DNA from: Letharia columbiana
Lineage: Eukaryota; Ascomycota; Lecanoromycetes; Lecanorales; Parmeliaceae
Direction of reading: 5' to 3'
Assembly (NCBI RefSeq): GCF_014066305.1
Contig: NW_023501077.1
Location: forward strand, 407,953-471,952
Length of the DNA stretch: 64,000 nt
In this document: positions 1 to 10,417 of the stretch, piece by piece
How the letters are laid out: each line of letters opens with the position of its first letter
Position numbering within the stretch: the first letter of the stretch is position 1
Program-made: the position numbers and the translations under genes
Notes under the pieces: generated by a model
What the model was told of the DNA's origin: nothing
Seen by the model: only the letters and a program-made list of their open reading frames with translations
Database searches by the model: none

Positions 1-233
1 GAACGAGCATTACCTTGGGCCGCCATTAGATCCAATCGCTTCTTAAGAAGACGTGAGTGGTCGATGTGAGTGCATACCGCGGCGAGAAGGATAAGCCAGT
101 CGTCCCACCACAACTTGCTGTCTCCAACAAACCGGCCCCAAAAGCGTGCTCCGACTGCAATGTACGACAATACCCATAGTGCTGTCACAGTAGCGACAAT
201 GGTCGGGGTGCGGTTCTCCTGCTGTTCTGCCAT
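1..233 (-). CDS. SAT4-type fungal rhodopsin-domain membrane protein, N-terminal part (runs off the window)
   Basis: The gene reads leftwards from the ATG at 231-233 and leaves the window at base 1, so only about 77 codons are visible. After MAEQQENRTPT comes a hydrophobic segment (residues about 11-30, TM1). It is followed by RFWGRF and the signature LWWDDWLILLAAV, which starts TM2. The R-F/Y-x-R...WDDW-(L/V)-LL pattern is typical of the large ascomycete family of seven-helix SAT4/'Fung_rhodopsin' proteins, which are plasma-membrane proteins mostly of unknown role. Beyond TM2 the reading frame stays open, but the residues (about THIDHSRLLKKR) are poor for a helix. A GTATGC just after LLAA suggests a short intron here that I could not close with certainty. 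The gene diverges from the P450 at 1198. Family call fairly sure, exon structure unsure. Confidence 0.7.
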   Translation of the reverse strand, partial: MAEQQENRTPTIVATVTALWVLSYIAVGARFWGRFVGDSKLWWDDWLILLAAVCTHIDHSRLLKKRLDLMAAQGNAR

Positions 234-1197
234 GTTTTAAGGAAGGAACGATAGAAAACATAAAAGTCACCTGGCAGCTACATAAATGGGCGATTCGGAA
301 GGACTCCAAGCAGGGCTGCACATGTGACATAAGCCGAGGTCGAAGTAAGAATTGCCGTGCTCCTCCGTCCCATAACACTATCTACCCACGACCCAGTGTC
401 TCGGTATTGGGGCGATGGCGATTCATATGCCTGTGCCAGAAAGAGATTGGCGACCACATGGTCAACAAGACCAATCCTCAAGGTACTCCGAACGGTTTTA
501 ACGTCCGGGCCAGCTAAACCGGATGGAGGAGATCGCTCCAGGTTGTGGCTCATTTCTCGTTTCTTCTCGCATCGCTCTACAAGCAACGGGGACGCGTTGG
601 TTGAATACGTGCTCGCTCCAAGTTGAAGAGAAACTTGGGGGACCATAACATTTGCCAAGGTAGAGGTGGTGGTGGTATCCTTAGCTGTGTACTCAGATAG
701 AGTGTTAGAGCTTTATATTGTACCGTGCTTTGGTTTGGCTGGTCGGAGATAGAACCTGAGCGCGTGCCGTGTGGTGTGGAGTCGTGACTAGCGCCAACGG
801 TTGTCGCTCCCTTTCATTCGTAAATTAAATAACGATGCATCATGCATCATGCAGCCCGCCTTATTCAGCTCAATTCACTTTGCGAAGGGGCTGCTTGTGA
901 CATCATCATGCAGCCATTACCATGGCAATAGATACCTTAGTGGAGACTCCTGCAGCTTCCCTAGCTATACTTCATCTTTGGCTTGCTGACTTGCATATGC
1001 AATAAATTGCACCATTCGGGATCCTGAAGAATGTCCCGTTAGGCACTTCCAGCTTGCACATCCTCACAAATTGCTACCGCTGAATCCCTTATAGCGCGAC
1101 TTCCAACGCACCTTACCTTCGCTTCACTCATCCATTCCTATTTCTGCGCACATCCAAAAAGTGGTACCTGAAAAGATCGTCGTCTCGTCCAGTCAAC
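234..1197. promoter_or_regulatory. Divergent intergenic region between the SAT4-like gene and the P450
   Basis: These 964 bp separate two head-to-head genes and presumably hold both promoters. I see no convincing coding sequence: open frames on both strands have no family-like motifs. A short direct repeat of GCATCAT occurs at about 836-852 (GATGCATCATGCATCATGCAG), which may be a protein-binding site or simple slippage. No factor-specific motif can be assigned. Confidence 0.4.
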
Positions 1198-2842
1198 ATG
1201 GACATCAGTACTCTCCTCATGGAATGCTCCTTAGTAGCCATGATGTTGTACGCCGCGTACGGCGTCATCTATCGTCTTTATCTTTCTCCTATTGCTCATT
1301 TCCCGGGTCGGAAACTGGCAGCTCTGACCTTCTGGTACGAGTTCTATTTCGACGTCATTAAACGGGGCTCCTACGTCTGGGAAATTCAGAAAATGCACGA
1401 GACCTACGGTATTCTTCCAAACGGAGGCATGTGAGCTTCTATGTAGCTGACATCCTGACTAGGTCCAATCGTCCGCATCAATCCATACGAGCTTCACGTT
1501 GCAGACGCGGATTTCATAGATCGGCTCTATCCTACCGTCGCTAAGAATGTAGAGAAATGGTCTTGGTCCGCGGGTATGTTTGGCAGCACTGCTATGACCT
1601 TTGGGACCGTAGGCCATACGCTCCACCGCCGACGACGTGCTGCTTTCAGCAACTTCTTTTCCACAACGTCTGTCCGGCGGCTTCAGCCGGTGATCCAGTC
1701 CCGCATCGATGTTTTGTGCGAGAGACTGTCAGAGAAGATGGATACTGGGGAGCCGGTGAACATGGTTCATGCATACTCGGCATTGACACAAGATGTTATC
1801 ACAGAGTACTGTTTCTCAAACTGCAGGAATGTACTCGAGATGAAAGATTTTTCTCCGTGGTATTACGAGCTCGTGCAGAAGCCATCGGAGCTCTCCCATA
1901 TGTGCGTTTCTCTCCTAATCAGATCTCCCTCCTATGCTTTTCTCGTGCTAATTGAATACTAGGATCAAGCAATTTCCTCACATGCTTACAATACTGAACC
2001 TTCTTCCCGACTGGTGGGTGCGTGCCACGAACCCTCTATTCTCAAAACTCCGCGCACAGCAACTGGAGTACGTTTCCCAGGTTCAATCAATCCTATCTTA
2101 TCATGACGAGACCGGAACCAAATCCCATTCCACAGTGTTCCATTCGTTGCGAGATGACGATGGCCTCCCGCTCTCAGAGAAGTCACTTCCACGCCTTGTC
2201 ATGGAAGCACAAAGTCTCGTTGGTGCAGGGACTCTGACATCTACGCATATGCTGAGCATGACCACTTATCATGTCCTCATGAACCCACCGATCCTTAGCA
2301 AACTAATGGCGCAACTTGAACAAGCGTTGCCGGATGCGTCTACGCCGTGCTCATTGCAGAAACTCGAGCAAATTCCCTACCTCAGTGCGGTCATTAACGA
2401 AGGTTTACGTATCTCATATGGGTCAATTCATCGACTACAGCGTGTTCACCCAGATAACGCCTTGACTTTCCGGAACTGGACCATTCCGCCCGGCACACCC
2501 GTCGGAATGAGCTCTCTCCATATGCACAACGACCCTGCGATATTTCCGGAGCCTAGGAGGTTTGACCCTTCACGTTGGATGGGGCCGGAGAAAGAAATGA
2601 GGCAGAGACACTTGTTCAATTTTGGGAGAGGTACCAGACAATGCGTAGGTATGAACTTGGCTCAAGCGGAGTTTCACATGACGCTTGCAACAATTTTCAG
2701 AAAGTTTGGGACAAAGATGCAGTTGTATGACACCGTCAGGGAAAGGGATGTCGACGTCAAACACGATTTTTTCGTTACGAATCCGAGTCTGGACAGTCGA
2801 GGTGTGAGGGTGACCCTCCATAGCAATAGCCACCAGATATGA
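1198..2842 (+). CDS. Cytochrome P450 monooxygenase, trichodiene-oxygenase-like (three exons)
   Basis: Exons 1198-1408, 1463-1901 and 1963-2842 (introns of 54 and 61 nt, both GT-AG) join in frame to 509 residues, normal for a fungal P450. An N-terminal hydrophobic anchor (about residues 8-25) points to the ER membrane. [17 protein letters not shown], rebuilt across intron 1, is typical of the trichodiene oxygenase/CYP58-like group. The I-helix motif is AGTLTST (A305), the K-helix ExxR is EGLR (E363-R366), the PERF region is PRRFDPSRW and the haem loop is [10 protein letters not shown] with Cys444. All key residues are present, so the enzyme looks functional; the substrate is not predictable. 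It lies directly upstream of a broken PKS on the same strand, which suggests it once modified that polyketide. The ATG at 1198 is chosen because the anchor follows at once. Confidence 0.9.
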
Positions 2843-2949
2843 GTGTCCACGGAATGCAGAAAAGCGAATAATACCCAAGTCGTGGTCCCTATTCTACCCC
2901 CAGAGACCGGCGGACAGGCGCCCCTGGAGGGTAATGCACCGTCGCACTC

Positions 2950-4000
2950 ATCTGAAGCGTCAAGACTTCATTCATACTGGACAAATTTCCACAACACCGC
3001 TCCTTTACCAATCCAACAACGCTTCTGCGGCCTCTGCCTTGATTACTGCCCAGCCGGGTGTAGATTCTGCCATACTAGAGAACGATGCGATCCTCGCCGA
3101 TTCAGGCGTTAATTCTCTTCTGAATATCGATATCCAAACCAAGCTTCGAAGCGATTTAGCCATTGGTGTCCCTAGTCGCTACTTCATAAAACCTCCACGA
3201 TGGGCGCTCTGAAGCGACACGTCGAACAGACCCACGCTGCAAACCTGACTGACATTGACCTCTGAAAACACAATAGGGACGAGGACCGTGATTCTCAGAG
3301 GGAGATGATGGTGAATACCTCGTCAAAGCAATTGAATTCTCATGTCCATCCAAAGCAGCAGACCAGGCAGCTCAAGAATATTATTGCGGAGGAGCTCGGA
3401 ATCAGCTAAAGCCGCACGCGAGGCTTGTAGATTTGGGCGCCGATTCCATGCTCACTCTTTCTATCATGGGATCGGTTCAGTCCATCACTGGGCAGGATAT
3501 TCCAGGAACCGGCGACCCGGACTATACCCCAAACCCCAGCTCCTGCACGAAGAAAGACTGAAATTGAGACTCCAGCCTCGAGCAACGCGATTCGATCAAG
3601 AAAGCCGGCTCCGCCTTCGTCTCAGGTCGTCCAACCGCCTATATCGAATACACCACCCTTTCGTCGCAGCACTACACTGCTCCAATATCCTGTGAACGTT
3701 ACCGTCAATTCCCCTTCTTTGATTCTTTTGCCCGACGGAGCCGGCTCTCCAGCCCTCCATTCATGTTTACGTCTTATGGCCCTTAGCTCTTCTTGAAGAA
3801 TCCGTCCACCTTCACCCTGTCCCTCGTAGAGGGATCGACCGTCTTCTCCAATTCGATAATGCACGCCGCACCCACAGGCGCTCTAACCCTCAGTGGTATC
3901 GTCATTGGCGACGTCTACGCACACCAGATTTCAAAGCAGCTACTCGAGCAAGGAAGAGAAATCAAACGGCTTCTGCTGCTCGACTCGCCACGCCCCTAGA
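2950..4000 (+). pseudogene. Non-reducing polyketide synthase remnant: ACP-ACP-thioesterase C-terminus
   Basis: Pieces of an NR-PKS tail follow in the right order but in changing frames. ACP1 lies at about 3035-3200 with ILADSGVNSLLNIDIQTKLR (the usual D of GxDSL is N, Ser kept) and ends at a TGA at 3210. ACP2 is at about 3345-3520, with IIAEELGIS then, one frame over, VDLGADSMLTLSIMG. The thioesterase starts near 3560 with SLILLPDGAGSP, hits a stop near 3790, resumes with KNPSTFTLSLVEG and PTGALTLSGIVIG, and ends at LLLLDSPRP-stop. The family nucleophile elbow GWSAGG reads SGIVIG, so the catalytic Ser is lost. At least three stops or frameshifts make it non-functional. The upstream KS-AT-PT part is absent: the P450 stop lies only about 100 bp before. 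I infer a relic of a secondary-metabolite cluster. Confidence 0.78.
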
Positions 4001-4307
4001 TTTTGGCAGCAAACAAGCAGGACTTGCTGCTATATCATCCCAATCGTTAGTATTACGAAGGTACTATGAATTTAAGACTTGTAGCGCCTTAAAAGTGTTA
4101 CCACTTTGCGGTAGCACAATCTTTTATAATTTCTGTCGTTGTGGTGGTATCCTGAGTTGAATTGATTTATAGATTGATTAAGTCATACCGGAAAATCAAT
4201 GTTTGCGTTTTCGCGGAGACGTTTCTTCTCTTGAGCCAAACCTTTTTGTGGTTCGCAAAATGTCACGACTCTAGAAACTGGCCTGAACCCACCTGTCAAC
4301 CAGTACC
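4001..4307. other. Intergenic, presumed promoter of the hydrolase gene
   Basis: About 300 bp after the PKS remnant and before the hydrolase ATG. It is moderately AT-rich around 4020-4200. No ORF, RNA gene or repeat was recognised. Confidence 0.4.
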
Positions 4308-4772
4308 ATGGCGACGGTAGCCTCAACTGAGTCTGCTACAGCCGCTCAAATACAGGATTTACCCACTGTCGTAATTGTCCAAGGCTCCTTTCAGATCCCT
4401 AAAGTTTATGAAAAATTAGTGCGAGGGCTTGTGGCTCAAGGATATCCTACGATTCATCCCCAGCTCCCAAGTTGCAGCAATACAGACAGCACACTTTTTC
4501 CACAGCTCTCACTCGTCGACGACGCATTAGCCATCCGCACCGAGCTCATTCGCCAGATTGAATACGACGGGAAAACCGTGGTGCTGGTTATGCACTCCTA
4601 CGGCGGTCTAGTAGGCAGCGAAGCCGCAACAGAAGAGCTCAGCTACGCCAAACGGAAGGCTCAAGGTCTACCAGGAGGCGTCCTCCATCTCTTCCTTTAT
4701 TCTGCGTTCCTTCTCAATGAGGGCCAGTCCGTATTAAGCACGTTTGGCGAATCGCCCAACAATGACGTCCTA
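4308..4772 (+). pseudogene. Alpha/beta hydrolase, 5' part (split gene)
   Basis: Starting at the ATG at 4308 (context ACCATGG), about 155 residues match the esterase-like alpha/beta-hydrolase fold. Strand beta-3 is TVVIVQGSF, followed by the MHSYGG nucleophile elbow (GxSxG-like, catalytic Ser) near residue 98 and the region ending FGESPNNDVL. After codon CTA at 4770-4772 the homologous sequence stops. The frame runs 17 more codons through foreign DNA to a TAA at 4823. The missing half, with the catalytic Asp and His, lies at 8695-9078 on the other side of a 3.9-kb insertion. The original enzyme was probably a soluble esterase or lactonase-type protein of the PKS/P450 cluster. The fold is clear, the substrate unknown. 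Confidence 0.8.
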
Positions 4773-4899
4773 GTGCTGTCTCGCGTAACGTCCCACGAAA
4801 CTACACGCACAAATGAGTTCTAAATGATGATTGGCTGGGTCCTAAGGCCCAGCCGCATGCAGAAAGCGATCCACTATAAAGTTTACCTTTAGGAACTCC
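4773..4899. repeat. Direct repeat a, copy 1 (little mutated)
   Basis: It begins TGCTGTCTCGCGTAACGTCC and matches 5135-5271 closely. The differences are largely C-to-T and G-to-A in copy 2 (for example GGCCCAGCC against GGCCTAGCC, and GATGATT against GATAATT), the RIP signature. It contains an imperfect palindrome GCTGGG...CCCAGC near 4837-4855. Confidence 0.8.
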
Positions 4900-4999
4900 C
4901 TCTACATAAGATAGAAGACCTAAAGTCTAAGTACAAGAAAACGCTAAAAAACAAGGCGCGGATAGATGAGAAAAGTCCAAAAACCTCTTCTTATGACGA

Positions 5000-5118
5000 G
5001 AGAAACAAGAATAAAGAGTAAGAAACGGGGGGGATACCGCCTATTCAAGGCTCTTCCAATATAGTAATCTCGGCTATCCTGCTATAAGTATACTATACCT
5101 CTCCCTCACTAGCCCCTA
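5000..5118. repeat. Direct repeat b, copy 1
   Basis: It carries AAGAATAAAGAGTAAGAAAC, CCGCCTATTCA, ATCTCGGCTATCC and CTCCCTCACTA in this order. The same series recurs at 8527-8628 with less mutation, so this is the right-hand end of the shorter unit 4773-5135. Confidence 0.7.
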
Positions 5119-5134
5119 GTCAAGCTATAGCGAC

Positions 5135-5271
5135 TAGTACTATCTCGCGTAACGTCCTATGAAAACTACACGCACAAATAAGTTCTAAATGATAATTGGC
5201 TGGGTTCTAAGGCCTAGCCGTACGCAGATAGCGGTCCACTATACAGCTTAGCCCTAGAAAAACTCCTAAAA
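5135..5271. repeat. Direct repeat a, copy 2 (RIP-mutated)
   Basis: Second copy of the element's left end, starting TACTATCTCGCGTAACGTCC directly after CTAG. It leads into the RIP-mutated interior, whereas copy 1 leads into repeat b after about 100 bp. Confidence 0.8.
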
Positions 5272-8200
5272 TAGACTCACACCTGACGGGAACCTATTAG
5301 CTCTAAGCTATATAAGGACGCTAAAAACGACGTAATACGGCGAGAATATAGGCCGGGTGCGTTTCGATATATAGGCGGTACGAATCAGACTTCCAACGAC
5401 CAAGTAGTTAAATCTCATTATCGATTAGACCGGCGTCCCTCGCGGAGATAGCGACCCCCCTACGAAAAGAGTATCCTAAGTAGTAACCCGAATAATCGAG
5501 TGTGTGTAGGGTGCTATATAGCGTAGCGGTGATGTACTATCTTATAAAGGCCTTGCCCGGATTAAATAGCGGCGATAACCCACTAATAAAAAAGCGAGTA
5601 AATAAGTTTCGTAGCGAACGAATAGGGTAGGCGTTATTATTTACAGCGGTAATAAATAGAGTAATCCCTCTTCTAAATAGATCCGTCTTTAAGGCCGGTA
5701 GAAATAGCTTTATATAATGGCTATAAAGCGTAACTAAACGTCTTATAATATACATTGTCGAAATCGCTATTCTCGATTTAGTCTAGAACTATATAAATTC
5801 GCCCATACGAAGAAATGCAGCAAATACGAGGCAAAAGAAAGTATATAAGGTGACTCCCTCTAGAGAAGTTTTATCGAATTAGGTAAGGATATAGAGTAGT
5901 AGGTCTTGTGTGATTGGACGGTATTCTTTAGTATCGGCCTCGTCACGTAGTCTGCGAATATCGGTAATCACCCGCTATAATAGTGAGTAGTGGAAGACCT
6001 CGAGGTCCTCGAATCCTATATCCACATAGACTGACTGGACGCCTATAAGATAGGCCTTAATGGATTTAACCTGAATATAACAATCGGCTAGACGTGCTAT
6101 TTAGCCGATAAGTAATTAAATAATAGTGAAAACGCGGTAGTTCTCGATAGGGCATAAAATTCGATATAGAAAGCCTTCGCTATTTAGTAGCTACTTCTCG
6201 TTTTATTAACTAAACCCCATTAGAGATATCTCGCGGTATTACGGTTTAGAGGAGTTTTCTTATATTATAATTTAGGTAAATCGCGGCTTAATGAATCCTG
6301 CGTAGGCTGAGAGCGCTCAGTATGAATACAGTTAGCAATTTTATTAAATTTGAAGCGGAGAGTAAGTCGGCTAAAGTATTTCACTTGATAGGGATTTAAA
6401 TTACATTATAAACGATATCGTATTAAGCGAATAGTATAACTATTTGTCTAAGCGGTGCCATAGCTAATCTATATATAAAACTACTACGAATACTCTCGAC
6501 GACAGCGTCGTTATTATAGTAGAGCGTAAGATATAACTAATATAAGTGAGGTAGCCATCTGCGAATGGCCTAAAATAATAAGCATCTCTTTAAATTAGAT
6601 ATCCTTCTTATAGTAGCGGGTAGCGAAGTATATATTAAACGTATCGTCTAGTTTAGAACGAGTAGCGATATCCTCGAGAATATACCCTCTTATTTCGAGC
6701 TTATTAGAAGTATTTATCTTATATAGTCCGTACTTGCCGACTTCATTCTCCTAGATATTTGTTTCCTTTACGGGTATATAATAATATTTATTTTTTAAAT
6801 AATGCGGTGCTTCTTAAAGCCCTCTAAACTTTACTTTCGAAAATTATCTTCGCTACTTAGCTCGTTTATCTTCGCCTTTTAAGGGCTTTTATACTTTCTC
6901 CCTTTCACTTATCAAGGGACCTAATCTTTATCTCTCGCTATTAACTATTTAAATTCATAAGTACTTTTCGTTCTTAATATATTTATTTTGATTATTATGA
7001 CATATTAAGTCCTCGCTAAATTGAATTACGTCCTTCGAAGAATAGCAGTCGTCTGATAGTAATATAATGCTTTAAGAATAATAACGGTACTTAATAGCCT
7101 TGCAATAGATTAAAATAAAAGACGCGGTGCGTATTAATAGTAAACTATCATATAATGAAGCTATTCCAAAAAACCAGTAGCCAAATCTACTCGGCTATAG
7201 AATTATCTAATACGTCACAGATCTCGTTTATTTATTTCCAGTGTATGTATTATATGGTGTACTCGTGCTTTTGCCTTATAAATATGTGATTAACAGTATA
7301 GCCGTAAAAAAGATTTATCTCTTTTGTTATGCTTCGATACATACGAATAATATTTATTCGTTACCTTATTATATATTATCTCCTCTTTTAAAGGTCTTTA
7401 AATAGTATTTCATACTTAATAATACTGATAAGGTTTATTTACGTAACTAACTGGGCCTTATCGCGTGATTGTGTAGATATTGCAATACCTATCGTATCTT
7501 AGCTATTTCTTCCCTTTTCTTTAGTAACTACGTCTCTTTAATAAGAGCTCACTCGCGGATAAGCTTCAAATAACTCAGCTATCCTTAGGCCCCTCTTTAT
7601 CCGAGGTAAAAACCTTTACCCGGTTATTACTTGTTAATATAGCTATATATGTATTAACTATATATGTTCTATTTGCGTCGCGTTTGTTCTTGCATTACCT
7701 TCGTGAACATTAGGGTTTTAGATATTCTAGTAAGAAGATTGGAGTAGCACCCGATATGCCTAGGCAAGCCTAACTTGACGTGAATTGTACATGGGTAGCC
7801 TCATTAGATCTGGGTCGCTATCTCAAATTGATTTTTAAGTAATTATCGTATTCGCCACGCTGACATCGTCTTACAAAGCTAATCCTCTAACGATCTCGTA
7901 AAATGCGTATCGATTATTATTTTGATCAATATGCATAATCCGATGCTTCTTAAGGGGCTTTTATAGACAAAAATATATGATTTCCTAGACCTCATTCAGA
8001 AGCTCTTTAGTCTTATTCCTTATCGCCGCCGCGACGTTAATAAGCTATTAATAGTTTATTAAGATATTTAATATCGACGTCTTATAGTAAATTTATTTAA
8101 TATATTTCTCCCCGCTTTAAACGAGAAGAGGGCTTTATAAGATTATTATCTTAATATAAGAGAAGCGACATTACTACTTCGTCTCGACATATTGACTTCT

Positions 8201-8379
8201 CTGCTCGTAGGGCCAAAGTTAACTATGGGGCCTATATGGTACGACTGTCAATAAACACTTATACTTATATAACTATTGGCTTTATAATAGAGGCGTTACT
8301 GCGACGTCAATCTTATTAACCTCGTTTATATATGGTTCTCTCGTGTTTTTTTCGTTTTTTTTGATAGACGAATTATAAC

Positions 8380-8408
8380 TAAAAAAAAAAAAAAAAAAAA
8401 AACCGAAA

Positions 8409-8457
<49 letters not shown>

Positions 8458-8458
8458 A

Positions 8459-8516
<58 letters not shown>
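8380..8516. other. Poly-A low-complexity tract, probable sequencing or assembly artefact
   Basis: About 137 bp of almost pure A, broken only by CCGAAAATTTT and GGGAC. Homopolymers this long are rare in fungal DNA. The tract lies at the junction between RIP-mutated interior and little-mutated repeat b, so a gap-fill or consensus error is more likely than biology. A retroelement poly-A tail is possible but less likely. Confidence 0.6.
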
Positions 8517-8518
<2 letters not shown>

Positions 8519-8526
8519 CTTAGACG

Positions 8527-8628
8527 GGAGGAAAGAATAAAGAGCAAGAAACGGGACACCGCCTATTCAGCTCTCCAACATGGATCTCGGCTATCCACAT
8601 AAATATGCTTGCCTCCCTCACTACCTGG
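8527..8628. repeat. Direct repeat b, copy 2 (right end of the insertion)
   Basis: Little-mutated counterpart of 5000-5118, containing AAAGAATAAAGAGCAAGAAAC, CCGCCTATTCAGC, ATCTCGGCTATCC and CTCCCTCACTA. About 65 bp of unmatched sequence then follow before CTAG and the resumed hydrolase coding region. Confidence 0.7.
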
Positions 8629-8694
8629 CGAAAAGTAAGAACGTCGAGTACTTTCATTTTCTTTCCAAAATCCCAAAAACTCATAGACATCTAG

Positions 8695-9078
8695 CCCGAC
8701 GGCCGCTTCTACATCCTACATGGCGACCGAACGCTCTACAGCGACCTCCCACCATCCGAGGCATCGCTATGGGCCTCGCGGCTGATTCCACAATCGTATC
8801 GGGTGCAGACCACCAAGCTCACTCGCGCCGCCTGGCGCTACATTCCCTCCACCTATCTCATCTGCGAGAACGATCAGGCCGCTCCCCCTCAGTACCAGGA
8901 GATGTTCGCCGCGAGCGCGAAAGCGCAGGTGGAAAGGTGCAGCTCGGGACACTCGCCGCACCTGAGCCAGCCTGAGATGCTCGTTGGGAAGATCCACGAG
9001 GCGTCGCAGAAGGCGGTCGCGGTGGCAGTCGTGAAGGATGGAGGTAAGGGAGATCTAGTGCTCCCGGTTCAGCTATAG
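8695..9078 (+). pseudogene. Alpha/beta hydrolase, 3' part (split gene)
   Basis: This frame opens with PDGRFYILHGDRTLYSDLPP and runs 127 codons to a TAG at 9076-9078. It carries the later half of the fold: a lid region ending SLWASRLIPQS, strand-turn STYLICENDQAAP with the likely catalytic Asp (or Glu/Asp pair), and SGHSPHLSQPE with the catalytic His. It directly continues FGESPNNDVL of the 5' half at 4772. If CTAG is the duplicated target, simple excision would leave a one-base frame offset, so the gene was also damaged by a small indel or the boundary is imprecise. No start codon or promoter of its own is evident, so it should be silent. Confidence 0.78.
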
Positions 9079-10417
9079 GGGTTAGAACTATGAGACGGGA
9101 GAGGCGGAAGAGGCGTTGGTATAGGATTACAGATTGCTGCTCCTAACCCAAATCGGAGATATGCCTCACTCAACTCTCCATTCTTAGCAAATCAATACCT
9201 CAGCTCTAGAGGACGTCCAGCGTAGCTAGACGTCAACTGATAGATAGAGGAGCGCTCGAAAAGTCGTCTCGTGCACCGACTCACTCACTTAAGATCGAAG
9301 AGTCCTTCGACCCATTCCTCGAACAGCCAAGGATCATGGACGGATTGTTCGCAAGATCAAATGTAGGTGAGGGGAATGTAGCAAAAGTCATGCATAGAGG
9401 GCGAAACCCTCAATAAACCCATAAGATTCCTACGCAGCGCCAGAAAAAATTGCCATGGTTTAATAACTTTTCCAGAAAACATTATTCATAGAGAGTAAAC
9501 GCACTTGATGCAATTTTACAAGTCCTACAATTCAGGCGCGATGTCAGGAAAAAGTGATAGTCTTCATAAAGACTTTACTAAAAACCATTATTCCATCTAT
9601 GAACAAACCATTTCCCTGCACGTCAAATCCTCTCTACTTAACATTCCTCAACAGAAAATACTACTACTCGATACGCACTGCTCCATCTGCACCTCACCAG
9701 TCCCCAAACCAAATCCAGAAACACGGTGCGACCCTCATAGACCCCTGGGTCGTAGAATGCAGAATAACAGACATACGAACCACGCGACTACGGCCTCGAA
9801 GATATCGAGGGTCATCACTCGTCAGCCGGTGATGGAGGGAGGATAAGGTAGGGGTGGAGGAAGAGGGGGAGGGGAGGGACAGTCGACATATTCCGTGACC
9901 GAGTAATTTCTCATTTCTGTGCAAGTTTGTCTCCACTGATATGATGAAATATCATTCATGCCGTATTCACAACAGATATCAGCGGTGCACTTGTAAGGAA
10001 GTGTCCCGATCGAATTTGTCACCTGCAAGAACGAACGGACGAAGTACCTCGATGGAGCACAACGATAGAGACGGAGGGTTGATCTGGGCACGGACAACAG
10101 TCGACAAGAACCGCTGAGTTTGGATTACTTGGAGAGGATGGGATTTCGGACCTCAACCGTTGAGACTGCTATCTCGGTGAACGATCTCATGGGCGCCTGC
10201 TTCATTTGTAGATTTTTGTGTTTTATAGATGTTATCTGATGAGGACCGCAGTAAAGTATCGGTATGAAATGCGTTAGATAACGTTGATTGCTTATAAAGT
10301 ATATCTCTGCTCATTATGACGGGAAGAACTTTTCACCCTGGAGATCTACCTCAACAAGGAGTATATATATATAATATCCAATATGCCCAGGGCAAGTTGT
10401 ACGTACGGCCTCGACGC
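9079..10417. other. Intergenic region without confident genes
   Basis: About 1.3 kb of normal composition. Several open frames exist on both strands, but none has a recognisable domain. The only hint is a Cys-containing tail on the minus strand at 9822-10022, listed separately. Confidence 0.45.
9822..10022 (-). CDS. Possible last exon of a small cysteine-containing protein (unrecognised)
   Basis: On the minus strand, a CTTGCAG acceptor-like site at 10023 is followed by about 66 codons with the Cys pattern YKCTADICCEYGM...QTCTEM...VDC. A proline-rich end (PSPPPLPPPLPYPP) and a TGA at 9822-9824 follow. The Cys spacing recalls small secreted fungal proteins, but no named family fits and I found no convincing upstream exon or signal peptide. 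It may be chance. Confidence 0.2.
   Translation of the reverse strand: MTNSIGTLPYKCTADICCEYGMNDISSYQWRQTCTEMRNYSVTEYVDCPSPPPLPPPLPYPPSITG

Larger units (their letters stand above)
4773..8694. mobile_element. RIP-mutated transposable element inserted in the hydrolase gene
   Basis: This 3.9-kb block separates the two halves of the hydrolase gene. Its interior (about 5270-8380) is AT-rich, TpA-rich and full of stops, typical of RIP in ascomycetes; no transposase or polymerase domain can be read. Its left end is present twice in tandem (4773-4899 and 5135-5271), and the right end of the first copy (5000-5118) recurs at 8527-8628. So either an LTR-like unit or an internally deleted copy lies next to a full-length one. 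CTAG flanks the units (4770-4773, before 5138, and 8691-8694), and the flanks GACGTCCTAG / GACATCTAG look like a degenerate target-site duplication. Exact ends and superfamily are uncertain. Confidence 0.7.

Noticed and set aside
278..658. 126-codon frame on the minus strand upstream of the SAT4-like gene
   Set aside because: No domain, signal or splice link to the next exon; the SAT4-like protein has a good ATG at 233.
8326..8559. Poly-Phe frame
   Set aside because: Translation of the poly-A tract on the opposite strand.
9505..9846. 113-codon plus-strand frame
   Set aside because: No recognisable features and another overlapping frame of similar length.
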